NCBI GenBank assembly: GCA_041675285.1
Contig: JBAYTZ010000015.1
Coordinates: 1-64,000 of the forward strand
Source: Candidatus Delongbacteria bacterium
GTDB taxonomy: Bacteria; CAIWAD01
Direction of reading: 5' to 3'
DNA length: 64,000 nucleotides
Each line of letters begins with the position of its first letter. Position 1 is the first letter of the stretch. Positions 23,301-32,809 of this stretch are shown here, piece by piece. Below the pieces are notes generated by a model, which was not told where the DNA came from, searched no databases, and saw only the letters and a program-made list of their open reading frames with translations. A program made the position numbers and the translations under genes.

Positions 23301-24275
23301 ATGACGACCGTGGTGATCGGCGCGGGGATGACGGGACTGGCCGCCGCCCGCCAGTTGTCTGAAGCGGGGCAGACGGTCCTGGTGCTGGACAAGGGCCGGG
23401 GCGTGGGCGGACGCATGGCCAGCCGGCGCTTCGGCGGCGCGGTGTTCGAACACGGGGCGAACCACCTCACGGCCCGCGGCCCGCGCTTCGCGGCCCTGCT
23501 GCGGGCGTGGAGCGGCGGCGGCGTCGTCCGGCCCTGGCGGCATGGCGGCGCGGGGGAGGACCGGGAGCTGCTGCTCTGGCGCGGCGAGCCGGCCATGACC
23601 GCGCCCGCCAAACAGCTGGCCGCCGGCTTGGATCTGCGGCTGGAGGCCCGTGTCACGGCGCTGCGCAGGACGGCGGGCGGCTGGAGCGTGGAGCTCGAGG
23701 ACGGCCCGAGCGTGCGGGCCGGGGCCGTGCTGCTCACGGCGCCCCTGCCGCAGTCGTTGGCCCTGCTGGCGGCGGGTGATGTCCCGCTGGATCCGCACCT
23801 GCGGCTGACGCTGACGGACATCGACTACGAACCGGGCCTGGTGCTGATGGTCCGGCTGGACGGCCCCAGCCGGGTGCCGCCCCCGGGCCTGCTGGAGTGG
23901 GACGAGGGTCCGCTGGCGCGCCTGGTGGACGGGCAGCAAAAGGGGGTGTCGACCGTTCCCGCCCTGACCCTGCAGGCCGGCCCGGCCTTCAGCCGTCAGC
24001 ACCTGGACGGCGACCGGGAGGCGGCGGCCCGCGAGCTGCTGTCTGCCGCGGAGCCCTGGCTGGGCGGGCGCGTGCTGGAGCAGCAGCTCCACGTCTGGCG
24101 CTACAGCCGGCCCGTCACCATCCACGACCAGCCCTGCGTCCTGCTCTGCGAATCCCCGCCGCTGCTGCTGGCCGGCGACGCCTTTGCCGGACCGCGGGTG
24201 GAGGACGCCGCCCGCAGCGGGTGGGCGGCCGCGGCCCGCCTGCTGGAACTGGGCGGCGCTGTCCGCCCGGATTGA
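23301..24275 (+). CDS. renalase-like FAD-dependent oxidoreductase
   Basis: A 324-residue flavoprotein. The N-terminal dinucleotide-binding fold TTVVIGAGMTGLAAARQLSE is followed by GRGVGGRMASRR, the FAD motif of renalase and protoporphyrinogen-oxidase-like enzymes. A late LLLAGDAFAGPRVEDAARSG closes the FAD site. Bacterial renalases oxidise misreduced dihydro-NAD(P) isomers; that role here is inferred. The protein is cytoplasmic, with no signal peptide. Confidence 0.85.
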   Translation: MTTVVIGAGMTGLAAARQLSEAGQTVLVLDKGRGVGGRMASRRFGGAVFEHGANHLTARGPRFAALLRAWSGGGVVRPWRHGGAGEDRELLLWRGEPAMTAPAKQLAAGLDLRLEARVTALRRTAGGWSVELEDGPSVRAGAVLLTAPLPQSLALLAAGDVPLDPHLRLTLTDIDYEPGLVLMVRLDGPSRVPPPGLLEWDEGPLARLVDGQQKGVSTVPALTLQAGPAFSRQHLDGDREAAARELLSAAEPWLGGRVLEQQLHVWRYSRPVTIHDQPCVLLCESPPLLLAGDAFAGPRVEDAARSGWAAAARLLELGGAVRPD

Positions 24276-24314
24276 AGAAGCCCAGGTGTCGACACAACGA
24301 GACGGGATTCCACG

Positions 24315-24716
24315 ATGCTGCAACTCGCCAAACTCTATGCGGGCACCTTCGCCGCCTTCCTCGTGCTGGACCTGCTCTGGCTGGGCGTGCTGGCCAAGGG
24401 CTTCTACCGGCGGCAGATCGGCTTTCTGATGGCCGACAGCCCCAACTGGACAGCCGCCCTGCTCTTCTACCTGCTCTTCGTGGCGGGCGTCCTGGTCTTC
24501 GTGGTCCAGCCGGGGCTGGCCGCGGGCTCGCTGAAGTCCACCCTGCTGCGCGGCGCCTTCTTCGGGCTGGTGAGCTACGCGGCCTTCGACCTGACCAGCC
24601 AGGCCGTGCTGAAGGACTGGCCGGTGGCCCTGACCGTGGTGGATCTGGCCTGGGGCGCGGTGCTGACGGCCAGCGTGAGCGCCGTGGGCTACTTGATCGG
24701 CACGGCGGCCCGCTGA
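24315..24716 (+). CDS. DUF2177 family membrane protein
   Basis: A 133-residue protein with four predicted helices and the DUF2177 pattern: FAAFLVLDLLWLGVLAKGFY, AALLFYLLFVAGVLVFVVQP, then GAFFGLVSYAAFDLTSQAVL and a final helix beginning DLAWGAV. The function is unknown. It starts 39 bp after the flavoprotein gene. In other bacteria DUF2177 genes often sit near FAD-dependent or fatty-acid-modifying enzymes, which fits this neighbour loosely. Confidence 0.87.
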   Translation: MLQLAKLYAGTFAAFLVLDLLWLGVLAKGFYRRQIGFLMADSPNWTAALLFYLLFVAGVLVFVVQPGLAAGSLKSTLLRGAFFGLVSYAAFDLTSQAVLKDWPVALTVVDLAWGAVLTASVSAVGYLIGTAAR

Positions 24717-24813
24717 ACGTTGGCCGCATCGTATTCGGGATTGTGTGGCGCCCAGCCTGGGTGTATGTTGTACAGCGAGACTGTGCACAGCCATCCCAAG
24801 CCAGGAGCCGTCC

Positions 24814-25857
24814 ATGTCCCGCCTACCCCGTTCCACCTATCTGACACTCAGTCTGTCTGCCCTGATCTGGTGCCTGTCCCTGGGCTGCGAAAGCAAGGAC
24901 GACGATTCGTCGACCTTCTGCCTGAGCCAGACGGGCACCTTCGAGAACATCTACGCCAACTCGATCCAATGGGACGGAAGCGGCTTCCTCTGCGGGGCGG
25001 GCAACCGGCTGCTGCAGCTGGGCCTTGCGTCAGGAAGCCCGGTCCTGCTGGGCCAGTTGTGGTTGATTGACTGCAACCTCTTGGCGACCTCCGGCCAACG
25101 GGGCGTGGCCGGGGGCTACAGGGGATTCCAACTCTTCAGCTGGACGGACGCGGGGGGCCTACAGGAGGGCGCAGTGATGGACAGCGTCGCCGGACTGCGG
25201 GCGTTGGACATGGAAGGCGACCTGGTGGCCGCCGCCCTGGACGAGCAAGGCATCTGGCTGCTGGATGTGGCGGATCCCCAGGCGCCGGCGCGGCTGGCGC
25301 TGATTCCCAACGGGGATCCCAGTCTGCACGTCTGGTTCAGGAGCCTGCAACTTTCCGGCGATCGCCTCTACGCTTTGAGCCAGGATTGGGAGCAGGACCT
25401 GGCGGTCTATGACATCTCGGATCCGCAATCCCCGGTTCTGCTGGGAACGGCCGACACCTACGGGGGCGAGTTCGCCCTAGCCCAGGAGCGCGTGTACCTG
25501 CTCGACGATGTGGACGGGCTCTACGCGCTGCGGGCGCTGGATTTGCGGGATCCCGCCCATCCCGTCGCGGGCGGCACTTGTATCACATCACCCTACAGTC
25601 TGAGCGACTTCCGCGTGTCCGGCACGCGACTCTATGCGGTGGGCAGGGCCGAACTGGGCATCCAGCCCCGCTACCGGCTCTACGAGTTCGACATCGAGGA
25701 TCCGGACAACCCGCGACTCAATGGTCTGGTGGAGCTGGAGCGGCCCTGTTACACCATCGGAGTCGGCGAGGAATATGTCCTCGTCAAGCAGGAACGGGTG
25801 GACGAGGCGGCTGCCAGCATGGATCTCTATTCCACCTGCGACGGGTGGCAGCCCTGA
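24814..25857 (+). CDS. LVIVD-repeat beta-propeller lipoprotein
   Basis: A 347-residue lipoprotein (lipobox LSLGC, Cys25) with LVIVD-like repeats, seen as LLDVADPQAPARL, VYDISDPQSPVLL, ALDLRDPAHPVAG and EFDIEDPDNPRLN. These form a beta-propeller, and such proteins are common surface lipoproteins in the FCB group and related phyla. The binding partner is unknown. AGGAG precedes the start at 24814. No operon partner is apparent, and it is followed by a 383-bp intergenic region. Confidence 0.8.
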   Translation: MSRLPRSTYLTLSLSALIWCLSLGCESKDDDSSTFCLSQTGTFENIYANSIQWDGSGFLCGAGNRLLQLGLASGSPVLLGQLWLIDCNLLATSGQRGVAGGYRGFQLFSWTDAGGLQEGAVMDSVAGLRALDMEGDLVAAALDEQGIWLLDVADPQAPARLALIPNGDPSLHVWFRSLQLSGDRLYALSQDWEQDLAVYDISDPQSPVLLGTADTYGGEFALAQERVYLLDDVDGLYALRALDLRDPAHPVAGGTCITSPYSLSDFRVSGTRLYAVGRAELGIQPRYRLYEFDIEDPDNPRLNGLVELERPCYTIGVGEEYVLVKQERVDEAAASMDLYSTCDGWQP

Positions 25858-25998
25858 GCCCTGCGCCACGCGGCTCTTCCGCGGACGGGACGGGAAGACC
25901 CGGTGACACACAGGCGTGAATCTCCGTCCGGCAGCTGGTATCATGGATCATGCTCGCTTAGAAAACTCCGCCAGTGAACACAGTGAATCCTTCGGAGT

Positions 25999-26138
25999 AC
26001 GCCCCCATCCCGACCTTCCCCCGCCTTGCGGGGGAAGGTGTCGCACGCACACCATCTCATCTCGTCATGTTGCATGAAGGAATCGGACAGGCAAAGCGCC
26101 TTCCCCCGCAAGGCGGGGGAAGGTCGGGATGGGGGCGT
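25999..26138. repeat. MITE/REP-like element with 42-bp inverted repeats
   Basis: Left arm 25999-26040 and right arm 26097-26138 are inverted copies that differ at about one base. Each arm itself folds: ccttcccccgc-ctt-gcgggggaagg is an 11-bp stem with a 3-base loop. The centre (26041-26096) is non-repetitive and has no coding capacity. The whole element, about 140 bp, is the only notable feature in the 383-bp gap 25858-26240. It resembles paired REP units or a small non-autonomous transposable element. Confidence 0.75.
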
Positions 26139-26240
26139 GCGTCGCAAGCAACTGTAGGAACAAGGCTGAATCATCTACACAGTCATATCATGGATCGTCA
26201 CCATCCCCGTCACACCACGCCCATCATCCGGGAGGAAGCC

Positions 26241-27899
26241 ATGCGCTCGCTCATCGTTCTGTTGCTCTTGGCCGGCGCGACCGGCGGCGCCCGCGGCGAG
26301 TTGTGGCTGGGGTTGGAAGAGGCCGGCCTCAGCGTCAAATCCACGGACCTGGCGGGCTTTCCTGCCGTGAACTGGACCAACCACCCGGGCTTCGAGGTGA
26401 ACGGCATGGCCGCCGCGCCGGACGGCGCGCTCTACATCTGCAACGGGCCTTTCACGTCCCACGTGTACCGCTACGACCCGCTGAGCGGGGCCACCCAGGA
26501 CCTCTGCACCAGCGCCGTGGACCTGCACGGGCTGGGCTACGGCAACGACACGCTCTACGGCTTCGCCAACTTCGCCAGTCCGATGGGCATCTACTCCATC
26601 AATCCGGCCACGGGCGCGGCTGCGCTGGTGGTGAACCTGGCGCCTTCCGGCCGGCGCTTCTTCGGGCTGGACTTCAACCCGGCGGACGGCCTGCTCTACG
26701 GCTACGACGAGTACGGCTCGCCCGGCGGGCTGTGCTCCATCGATCCGGCCAGCGGGGCCATCGTGCCCATCGCCGGGATGATTCCCGCCGAGAACGGGCA
26801 GGGCCGCGCCCTGGCCGTGGGCAACGGCGTGGTCTACGTGGGGGCCACGCGCGGGGACGAGGGCATTGCGTGTTACGCCTGGGACCTGGAAGCGGGCGGA
26901 CCCTGGACGCCCTTCACCCAGCCCTACCCCGCCCACCACAACACGGGCGGCGCCGCCTTCCTGGGTGGCGAAGAAGCCCCGCAGTGTTTGGTGGAACCCG
27001 CCGCGCTGGAGCTGGGCGCCCAGCTGGGCGGCGGCCTCTACACGGGTCAATTCACCATCACCAATGTGGGCGGCGGCGTGCTGGAGGGCCTGGCCCAGGG
27101 CGGCGGGGACTGTCCCAACCTGAGCCTGCTCAACCCCGGCTACAGCCTGGCCGCCGGCGAATCCCAGGTGGTGAGCGTGATGTTGACCCTGGATCCGCTG
27201 CCCGGCCACTTCCTCTGCACCGTGGATCCGGGCTCCGGCTGCGAGCTCCTGCCGCTGAGCGCCGACGTGGTGGGGGTGGAGATCTTCCACGGCGAGGCCT
27301 CCGCCTGCGGGCTGGTGGAGGAGCTGGGCCACCTGCCCGGCGCCTTCGGCGGCTACATGGTGGACTGGAACGCCGGCGACGTGGGCCTGAACCTGCTCAA
27401 CGGGGCGGGCCATCCGCTGACGGTCTCGCTCTGGATCAACGGCCAGTCCCGCTGGAGCGGCACGGTGAACGCCGACCAGTGGGCCGGGCAGGCCAGCGGC
27501 GTCAATCCGGCGGCCCTGGGCGTGGATGAGGAGCTGCACTTCGAGGTCAGCGACGGCGGGCGGACCTGGAACACGGGCGGGGAGGGCTGCCTCTGGGAGC
27601 TGCGCTTTGCCGGGCTGGCCGCCGGTGATCGTCCGCAGGGTTTTCGCTTGGACGATCCCGCGCCCAACCCCTTCAATCCCGTCACCACCATCACGGTGGA
27701 GCTGGCCCAGGCCGGCGAGCTGGAGCTGCGCGTGCTGGATCTGGGCGGATGCGAAGTGGCCGTCCTGCAGCGCGGCGCCCTGCCCGCCGGCCGGCACGAG
27801 TTCCGCTGGGAACCCGGCGCCCGGCCCAGCGGGCTCTACTTCGTGACAGCCCGCAGCGCGGCCGGGACGCAGACGAGGCGCGTGCTCTTTCTGAAGTAG
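26241..27899 (+). CDS. secreted beta-propeller protein with T9SS sorting domain
   Basis: A 552-residue protein with a signal peptide (residues 1-19, LLAGATGGARG). Residues 45-250 are propeller-like repeats (MAAAPDGALYICNGPF, then LDFNPADGLLYGYDEYGSPG). A middle beta-domain follows, then a C-terminal type IX sorting module with APNPFNPVTTITVELAQAG and a final GLYFVTARSAAGTQTRRVLF. The protein is expected to cross the outer membrane and be anchored or released. ATG at 26241 follows GGGAGGAAG. It is a companion to the larger cargo protein at 61066. Confidence 0.82.
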   Translation: MRSLIVLLLLAGATGGARGELWLGLEEAGLSVKSTDLAGFPAVNWTNHPGFEVNGMAAAPDGALYICNGPFTSHVYRYDPLSGATQDLCTSAVDLHGLGYGNDTLYGFANFASPMGIYSINPATGAAALVVNLAPSGRRFFGLDFNPADGLLYGYDEYGSPGGLCSIDPASGAIVPIAGMIPAENGQGRALAVGNGVVYVGATRGDEGIACYAWDLEAGGPWTPFTQPYPAHHNTGGAAFLGGEEAPQCLVEPAALELGAQLGGGLYTGQFTITNVGGGVLEGLAQGGGDCPNLSLLNPGYSLAAGESQVVSVMLTLDPLPGHFLCTVDPGSGCELLPLSADVVGVEIFHGEASACGLVEELGHLPGAFGGYMVDWNAGDVGLNLLNGAGHPLTVSLWINGQSRWSGTVNADQWAGQASGVNPAALGVDEELHFEVSDGGRTWNTGGEGCLWELRFAGLAAGDRPQGFRLDDPAPNPFNPVTTITVELAQAGELELRVLDLGGCEVAVLQRGALPAGRHEFRWEPGARPSGLYFVTARSAAGTQTRRVLFLK

Positions 27900-27950
27900 C
27901 GGCGGCCCGCCGCCGGGCGGCGTGTCACACGAAGGGGAGCTGGATTAGCC

Positions 27951-28562
27951 ATGCGACCGATGGAGATCAATCGTCAACGCTTCTTTCTGCGCGATGAGCA
28001 GGGCCGGCGGCTCTTTCTGCTCTTTGGCCCCTGCCTGCGGCCCTGGGTTGCTCCCGACCGGGACGCAGAGAACTGGCTGCTGCGCCGCCTGCCTGGGAGG
28101 TGGTGGGATGTCCTGCTCCCTCTGCCGTTCTACGTCATCGGCGGGATGCTGATCTGGCGTTCACCTCTCCTCGGTTTCTTGTTTCTCTTCGTGTCGCCGG
28201 CGCTGGTGACCCTGGTCGCCCGCCGGCTGTGGCTGGCCGGCGATCTGCGAACCTGGCAGCGGGTCCCGCGTCTGTCTCTGCGCCGTCACATGCGCTTGCG
28301 GGCCCGCCAGACCGCTCCCGCCACGATCAAAGGTGCCCTGGTGGGCACATTGCTGGTCGTGCCGGTGGGCTTGTTCCTTGCCACGCAATCGGAAATTTGG
28401 GAAGTCGGTGCCCTGCTCGTTCTGTTCGGGGCGCCGATCGCGGCCATCCAGTGGCGCCTGTTGTGGCTGGCGCGCCGGGAGCCGCAGCCGCTGCCGGCGG
28501 CGGACGAACCAGCTGACGGAAGCATACGTGACGTGACAGGAGGCATCCATGAGCAGTCTTAA
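27951..28562 (+). CDS. uncharacterised membrane protein, tandem copy A
   Basis: A 203-residue protein with an N-terminal motif RFFLRDEQGRRLFLLFG...DAENWLLRRL and about four hydrophobic helices. I recognise no family. The adjacent gene encodes a protein with a similar layout (GRRLFFPLG...GAEDWLLRDW), so the two are a diverged tandem duplication. They overlap by 14 bp. The C-terminal tail is short and charged. Membrane location is clear; function cannot be assigned. Confidence 0.6.
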   Translation: MRPMEINRQRFFLRDEQGRRLFLLFGPCLRPWVAPDRDAENWLLRRLPGRWWDVLLPLPFYVIGGMLIWRSPLLGFLFLFVSPALVTLVARRLWLAGDLRTWQRVPRLSLRRHMRLRARQTAPATIKGALVGTLLVVPVGLFLATQSEIWEVGALLVLFGAPIAAIQWRLLWLARREPQPLPAADEPADGSIRDVTGGIHEQS

Positions 28563-29115
28563 GCAGCTCCGCCAGCACCTGGTGATCCAGGACGAGTCCG
28601 GCCGCCGACTGTTCTTTCCGCTGGGCATCCTCTCCCGCCCGCGGGTGATTCCGGATCCCGGGGCGGAGGACTGGCTGCTGCGGGACTGGAACCGTGTATC
28701 ACTGCTGATATTCGGTCCCTCCGCCATCGTTCTGTTGGGTGGATTGGTCTGCTATCTCCAGCACTGGTACGCGTGGTCCATGGCTCTCCTGCTCACGGGC
28801 GTGAGCGGCGCGGCGCTGGGCACGCAATGGCACTTCCGCAGCTCGTCGCAGAGCTGGGAGCGTCTGCCCCGCCTGCCTTGGAGCCGCTGGCTGCGGCTGC
28901 GCGCCGTCGGACGGCTTCTCTCCCATCTCCTGCTGGAAGCCGCGTCCTGGGCCTTTCTGCTCTTCGTGGGCGTGCAGATTCTGCGGACCGGACACGCCGA
29001 CATGCAGCTGCTGGGCTGGCTGCAGACCGGTATCAGCGGGGTGCGGCTGGCGCTGACCTTGGGCCAGCTGGCGTACCGGCCGCGGCCCACTCCGGACCCG
29101 CCCGTGGCTTGCTAG
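28549..29115 (+). CDS. uncharacterised membrane protein, tandem copy B
   Basis: A 188-residue membrane protein, paralogous to the one encoded just upstream: both begin with a short soluble stretch containing DE(Q/S)GRRLF, then the D-(A/G)-E-(N/D)-WLLR motif, then paired helices flanking a basic (R)LP(R)LPWSRWLRLR-type loop. GGAGG lies 7 bp before the ATG, within the end of copy A, suggesting translational coupling. It ends 33 bp before cstA, but a link with it is unproven. Confidence 0.6.
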   Translation: MSSLKQLRQHLVIQDESGRRLFFPLGILSRPRVIPDPGAEDWLLRDWNRVSLLIFGPSAIVLLGGLVCYLQHWYAWSMALLLTGVSGAALGTQWHFRSSSQSWERLPRLPWSRWLRLRAVGRLLSHLLLEAASWAFLLFVGVQILRTGHADMQLLGWLQTGISGVRLALTLGQLAYRPRPTPDPPVAC

Positions 29116-29148
29116 TTTGCCGCCACTTGTCATTCCGCGAGGCTCCCA

Positions 29149-30846
29149 ATGATCGTCACCGTGCTGCTTGTTTCCGTCGTGGTGCTGGCCGTGGCCTACT
29201 GGACCTACGGCCGCTTCCTGGCCCGCTACCTGTCCCTGGACGATAGTCAGATCACGCCGGCCTGCGAGCTCAACGACGGCGTGGACTTCGTGCCGGCGGA
29301 GCGCTCCATGCTGCTGGGCCAGCACTTCTCGGCCATCAGCGCCGCCGGGCCCATCGTGGGGCCGATCCTGGCGGGGATCTGGTTCGGCTGGCTGCCCGCG
29401 CTCTTGTGGATCCTGATCGGCAGCGTGTTCATCGGCGGCGTGCACGACTTCACCAGCCTGGTGGCCAGCGTGAAGAACAAGGCAGCCTCCATCGGCGAAA
29501 TCGTGCGCACGCACATGTCGCGCACCTCGCAGATCCTCTTCCTGGTCTTCGTGTGGATGGCCCTGGACTACGTGATCATCGCCTTCACGGACATCACGGC
29601 CCAGACTTTCGCCAGCGTCACGGCGGACGCGGCCTTCGGCCCGGGCGTGGCCGTCAGCAGCGGCCTCTACCTGCTGCTGGGGCTGGCCATGGGCGTGCTG
29701 CTCTACCGCTTCAAGACCAACCTGACCTGGACCACGGCGCTGTTCATCCCGCTGGTGCTGCTCACCATCTGGCTGGGCACGCAGCTGCCAGAGGGTCTGA
29801 GTACCGCGCTGCTGGGTATCAGCGTCAAGCAGTGGGAGCTGATCCTGCTGGCCTACTGCCTGGTGGCGTCGCTGCTGCCCATGTGGCTGCTTTTGCAGCC
29901 GCGCGGCTATCTGGGCGGCTGGTTCCTCTACCTGGTGATGGGCGTGGCCCTGCTGGGCACGCTGTTCGGCGGTCAGCCCGCGCAGTATCCGGCGCTCAAC
30001 CTGGACGGCCTGGCCAGCGCGTTCAACGGCAAGCTGCTCTTCCCGATCCTCTTCATCACGGTGGCCTGCGGCGCGTGCTCGGGCTTCCACGGGATCATCA
30101 GCAGCGGCACCACGTCCAAGCAGATCCGCCAGCAATCGGACACCAAGGCCGTGGGCTACGGCGCCATGCTGCTGGAGGGCCTGGTGGCCGTGCTGGCGCT
30201 GGCCACGGTGATGATCCTGGCGCCCGGCGACGAGGCGCTGAAGGCCGAGCCCAGCCTGATTTTCGCCAAGGGCATCGCCGGCTACCTGGGCCACGTGGGC
30301 GTGAGTTTCCACCTGGCGCTCTCTTTCGCCCTGCTGGCCTTCTCGACCTTCGTCTACGACACGCTGGACGTCTGCACGCGGCTGGCGCGCTACATCCTGC
30401 AGGAGCTGTTTGGCTGGCAGAGCGCGCGCGGCGCCCTGCTGGCCACGGGCCTGACCCTGCTGCTGCCGCTGGTCTTCCTGATGCTGACGAAGGAGAAGGG
30501 CTACGTGGCGGCCTGGCCGATCTTCGGCACTTCCAACCAGCTGCTGGCCAGCCTGACCCTGCTGGCGGTGAGCGTCTGGCTGATGCGCTCCGGGCGCAAC
30601 GCCATCTACACGCTGCTGCCGATGGCCTTCATGCTGGGGATGACGCTCTGGGCGCTGGTGACCCAGATCCTGCCTTTCGCGCGCGCCCTGGCTGCGGGCA
30701 CGAGCATGACGGCGGACGTGGTGATCAGCGGCGTGATGGGCAGCGTGCTGCTGGTGCTGGCCGTGTGGCTGCTGGTGGAGGCCTGGAGCGCCCTGCGCCG
30801 GGCCCGGCCGCCGGCCCTGGCCCCGGGTGCGGCGTCCGCCGCCTGA
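29149..30846 (+). CDS. cstA: carbon starvation protein CstA-like peptide/pyruvate transporter
   Basis: A 565-residue membrane protein with about 14-16 helices, of the CstA family. Hallmarks are the early LNDGVDFVPAERSMLLGQHF, SAAGPIVGPILAGIWFGWLP, GGVHDFTSLVASVKNKAASI and, later, CSGFHGIISSGTTSKQI. CstA proteins take up peptides or pyruvate under carbon limitation. The usual small companion (YbdD/YjiX) is not present downstream. At 565 residues it is shorter than E. coli CstA (701) but normal for the short clade. Confidence 0.92.
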   Translation: MIVTVLLVSVVVLAVAYWTYGRFLARYLSLDDSQITPACELNDGVDFVPAERSMLLGQHFSAISAAGPIVGPILAGIWFGWLPALLWILIGSVFIGGVHDFTSLVASVKNKAASIGEIVRTHMSRTSQILFLVFVWMALDYVIIAFTDITAQTFASVTADAAFGPGVAVSSGLYLLLGLAMGVLLYRFKTNLTWTTALFIPLVLLTIWLGTQLPEGLSTALLGISVKQWELILLAYCLVASLLPMWLLLQPRGYLGGWFLYLVMGVALLGTLFGGQPAQYPALNLDGLASAFNGKLLFPILFITVACGACSGFHGIISSGTTSKQIRQQSDTKAVGYGAMLLEGLVAVLALATVMILAPGDEALKAEPSLIFAKGIAGYLGHVGVSFHLALSFALLAFSTFVYDTLDVCTRLARYILQELFGWQSARGALLATGLTLLLPLVFLMLTKEKGYVAAWPIFGTSNQLLASLTLLAVSVWLMRSGRNAIYTLLPMAFMLGMTLWALVTQILPFARALAAGTSMTADVVISGVMGSVLLVLAVWLLVEAWSALRRARPPALAPGAASAA

Positions 30847-30952
30847 ACCCCCGCGCCCGTCCGGGACTCCCCCGTTTGATGGGGCGCGATCCCTATGTTC
30901 CAGCCGTGTTCGGCAGGTCCGCGCAGCGCCGTCCAGCGTCAGGAAAGGCAGC

Positions 30953-32809
30953 ATGGATTCCACCCCCCCGCCCAATTCCGAACCGGCGACCCCGCTTCCG
31001 GTTGAGGACGCCGCCACGCTGCGGCAGCAAGTCCAAACCCTGCTGAATGAAGCCTGGGCCGTCATGCGCGCCGATCCGACCAGCGCCTGCGAACAGATGG
31101 AACACGCGTTCGCGCTGGCCGCGCCCGTGCTGGACGACGAGCTGCGGCTACAAGAGTGCGCCTGGCAGGCCGAACTGCACTACAAGCGCGGCGAGCTGCC
31201 CGCCTGTCTGGCGGCGGCCGGCGAGGCCCGGCGGTTCGAACACCTGCCCACGTGGAGCAAGTACTCGAAGATCATCCTGAGCAACTCCGGCCGGGCCCAG
31301 GCCCTGATGGGGCGCTATTCCGAGGCCCTGGGCTGTTTCCAGCAGTTGTACCAGATCTGCCTGCAGGAGGGCAATCGGCCGGGCGAGGCGAGCAACCTCA
31401 ACAACATGGCGCTGATCTGCTGCTCCACTGGGGATCTGGCCACGGCGCACCGGCTGTTCCAGCAGGCCCTGGCCATGCATCGCGAACTGGGCGACCTGCA
31501 GGGCGAGTGTTTCATCTACAACAACCTGGCCATGTTTCCGCGGGAGGGCGAGGAAGAGGAGGCGCTGAACTGGGCGCGCCACGCGCTGGAAATCGCCCGG
31601 GGCCTGGGCCGGCCGGGGATGGAACTGATGGTGCTGGACACGCTGGGTGGCCTGCTGCTGCGCTGCGGCCAGCTGGAAGAGGCCCGGCCGCTGCTGGTGG
31701 ACGCCATCCGCAAGGCCCGCGAAAACCACGATCTGCGCAACCTGGCCCCCGCCCAGCTCAATCTGGCGCGCCTGCTGCTGGCCGCAGGCGAGCCGGAGGC
31801 CGCGCTGGCCCAGCTGGACGACGTGCAGCCCATGCTGGACCGGCAGAACATGGATCCGGAGCGCGTGACCTGCCACGAGCTGCGCGCCGAGGCGCTGGAG
31901 CGGCAGGGACGCATTCCGGAGGCCCTGGCCGAACTGCGCCGCCACCTGGAGCTGAAGAACCAGGTCCTCAGCGCGGCCGAGCAGGAGCGCGTGAAGAACC
32001 TGCAGATCCTCCACGAGACCGAAGTCCAGCGCCGGGAGGCCGAGGGCCAGCGGCGCAAGGCCCTGGAAATGGAGGGCCTGGCCGCCATGGGGCGCGAGAT
32101 CACGGCCTCGCTGGACCTGCAGACCGTGCTGGAGCGGATCAACGAGCGCAGCCGGGAGTTGATGCGCGCCGGCGATTCGGTCATCTACCTGCTGCAGCCC
32201 GACGGCGTGTCCCTGCGGGCCATCGCCGTGTCGGGCCGGCACGTGCAGGAGCTCTCGGGTCTGGTGGTGCCGCTGGAGGGCTCGCTGGCCGGGGCGGTCT
32301 GCCGCGACGGCCGGGCGGAAGTGGTGAACCATCCCGGCGAGGACGCGCGGATCCTGGTGCTGGCCGACACCAACGAGCACGAAGGGGAACGCCCGGCGGA
32401 CTACGCCATGGCGGCGGCGGCCCTGGGCCTGGGCGACGAGTCGCTGGGCACCCTGCTGGTCTGGCGGGAGCGTCGCGGCAGCGGCGAGTTCGACCCCCAG
32501 GACCTGGGCGTGCTGGTGGCGCTGGCCCAGCAGGCGGCCATCGCCATCCACAACGCGCGCCTGTTCGAGGAGCTGCACGAGGCCAAGCAGGCGGCGGAAG
32601 CGGCCCTGGCCCAGGTGAAGACCCTGAAGGGCTTGGTGCCCATCTGCGCCAGCTGCAAGAACATCCGCGACGACGCGGGCTTCTGGCACAACGTTGCCGA
32701 CTACATCAAGGACCACACGGAAGCGGAATTCAGCCACGGCCTCTGTCCGGGCTGCATGCGCAAGCTCTATCCGGAGCTGGCGCCGGACGAGGAGGACGAG
32801 GCCCGCTGA
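30953..32809 (+). CDS. TPR-GAF sensor protein with C-terminal CxxC motif
   Basis: A 618-residue cytoplasmic protein. Residues 20-350 are tetratricopeptide repeats (ASLNNMALICCSTGDL-like units), 350-385 a coiled coil, 390-560 a GAF domain (LERINERSRELMRAGDSVIY, then LVALAQQAAIAIHNARLFEE), and 590-610 a Cys-rich end: LVPICASCKNIRDDAGFW...HGLCPGCMRKLYPEL. That Cys-rich end is usually attached to response regulators and sensor proteins and may bind a metal. No kinase or cyclase domain is present, so it must act through a partner. Confidence 0.83.
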   Translation: MDSTPPPNSEPATPLPVEDAATLRQQVQTLLNEAWAVMRADPTSACEQMEHAFALAAPVLDDELRLQECAWQAELHYKRGELPACLAAAGEARRFEHLPTWSKYSKIILSNSGRAQALMGRYSEALGCFQQLYQICLQEGNRPGEASNLNNMALICCSTGDLATAHRLFQQALAMHRELGDLQGECFIYNNLAMFPREGEEEEALNWARHALEIARGLGRPGMELMVLDTLGGLLLRCGQLEEARPLLVDAIRKARENHDLRNLAPAQLNLARLLLAAGEPEAALAQLDDVQPMLDRQNMDPERVTCHELRAEALERQGRIPEALAELRRHLELKNQVLSAAEQERVKNLQILHETEVQRREAEGQRRKALEMEGLAAMGREITASLDLQTVLERINERSRELMRAGDSVIYLLQPDGVSLRAIAVSGRHVQELSGLVVPLEGSLAGAVCRDGRAEVVNHPGEDARILVLADTNEHEGERPADYAMAAAALGLGDESLGTLLVWRERRGSGEFDPQDLGVLVALAQQAAIAIHNARLFEELHEAKQAAEAALAQVKTLKGLVPICASCKNIRDDAGFWHNVADYIKDHTEAEFSHGLCPGCMRKLYPELAPDEEDEAR

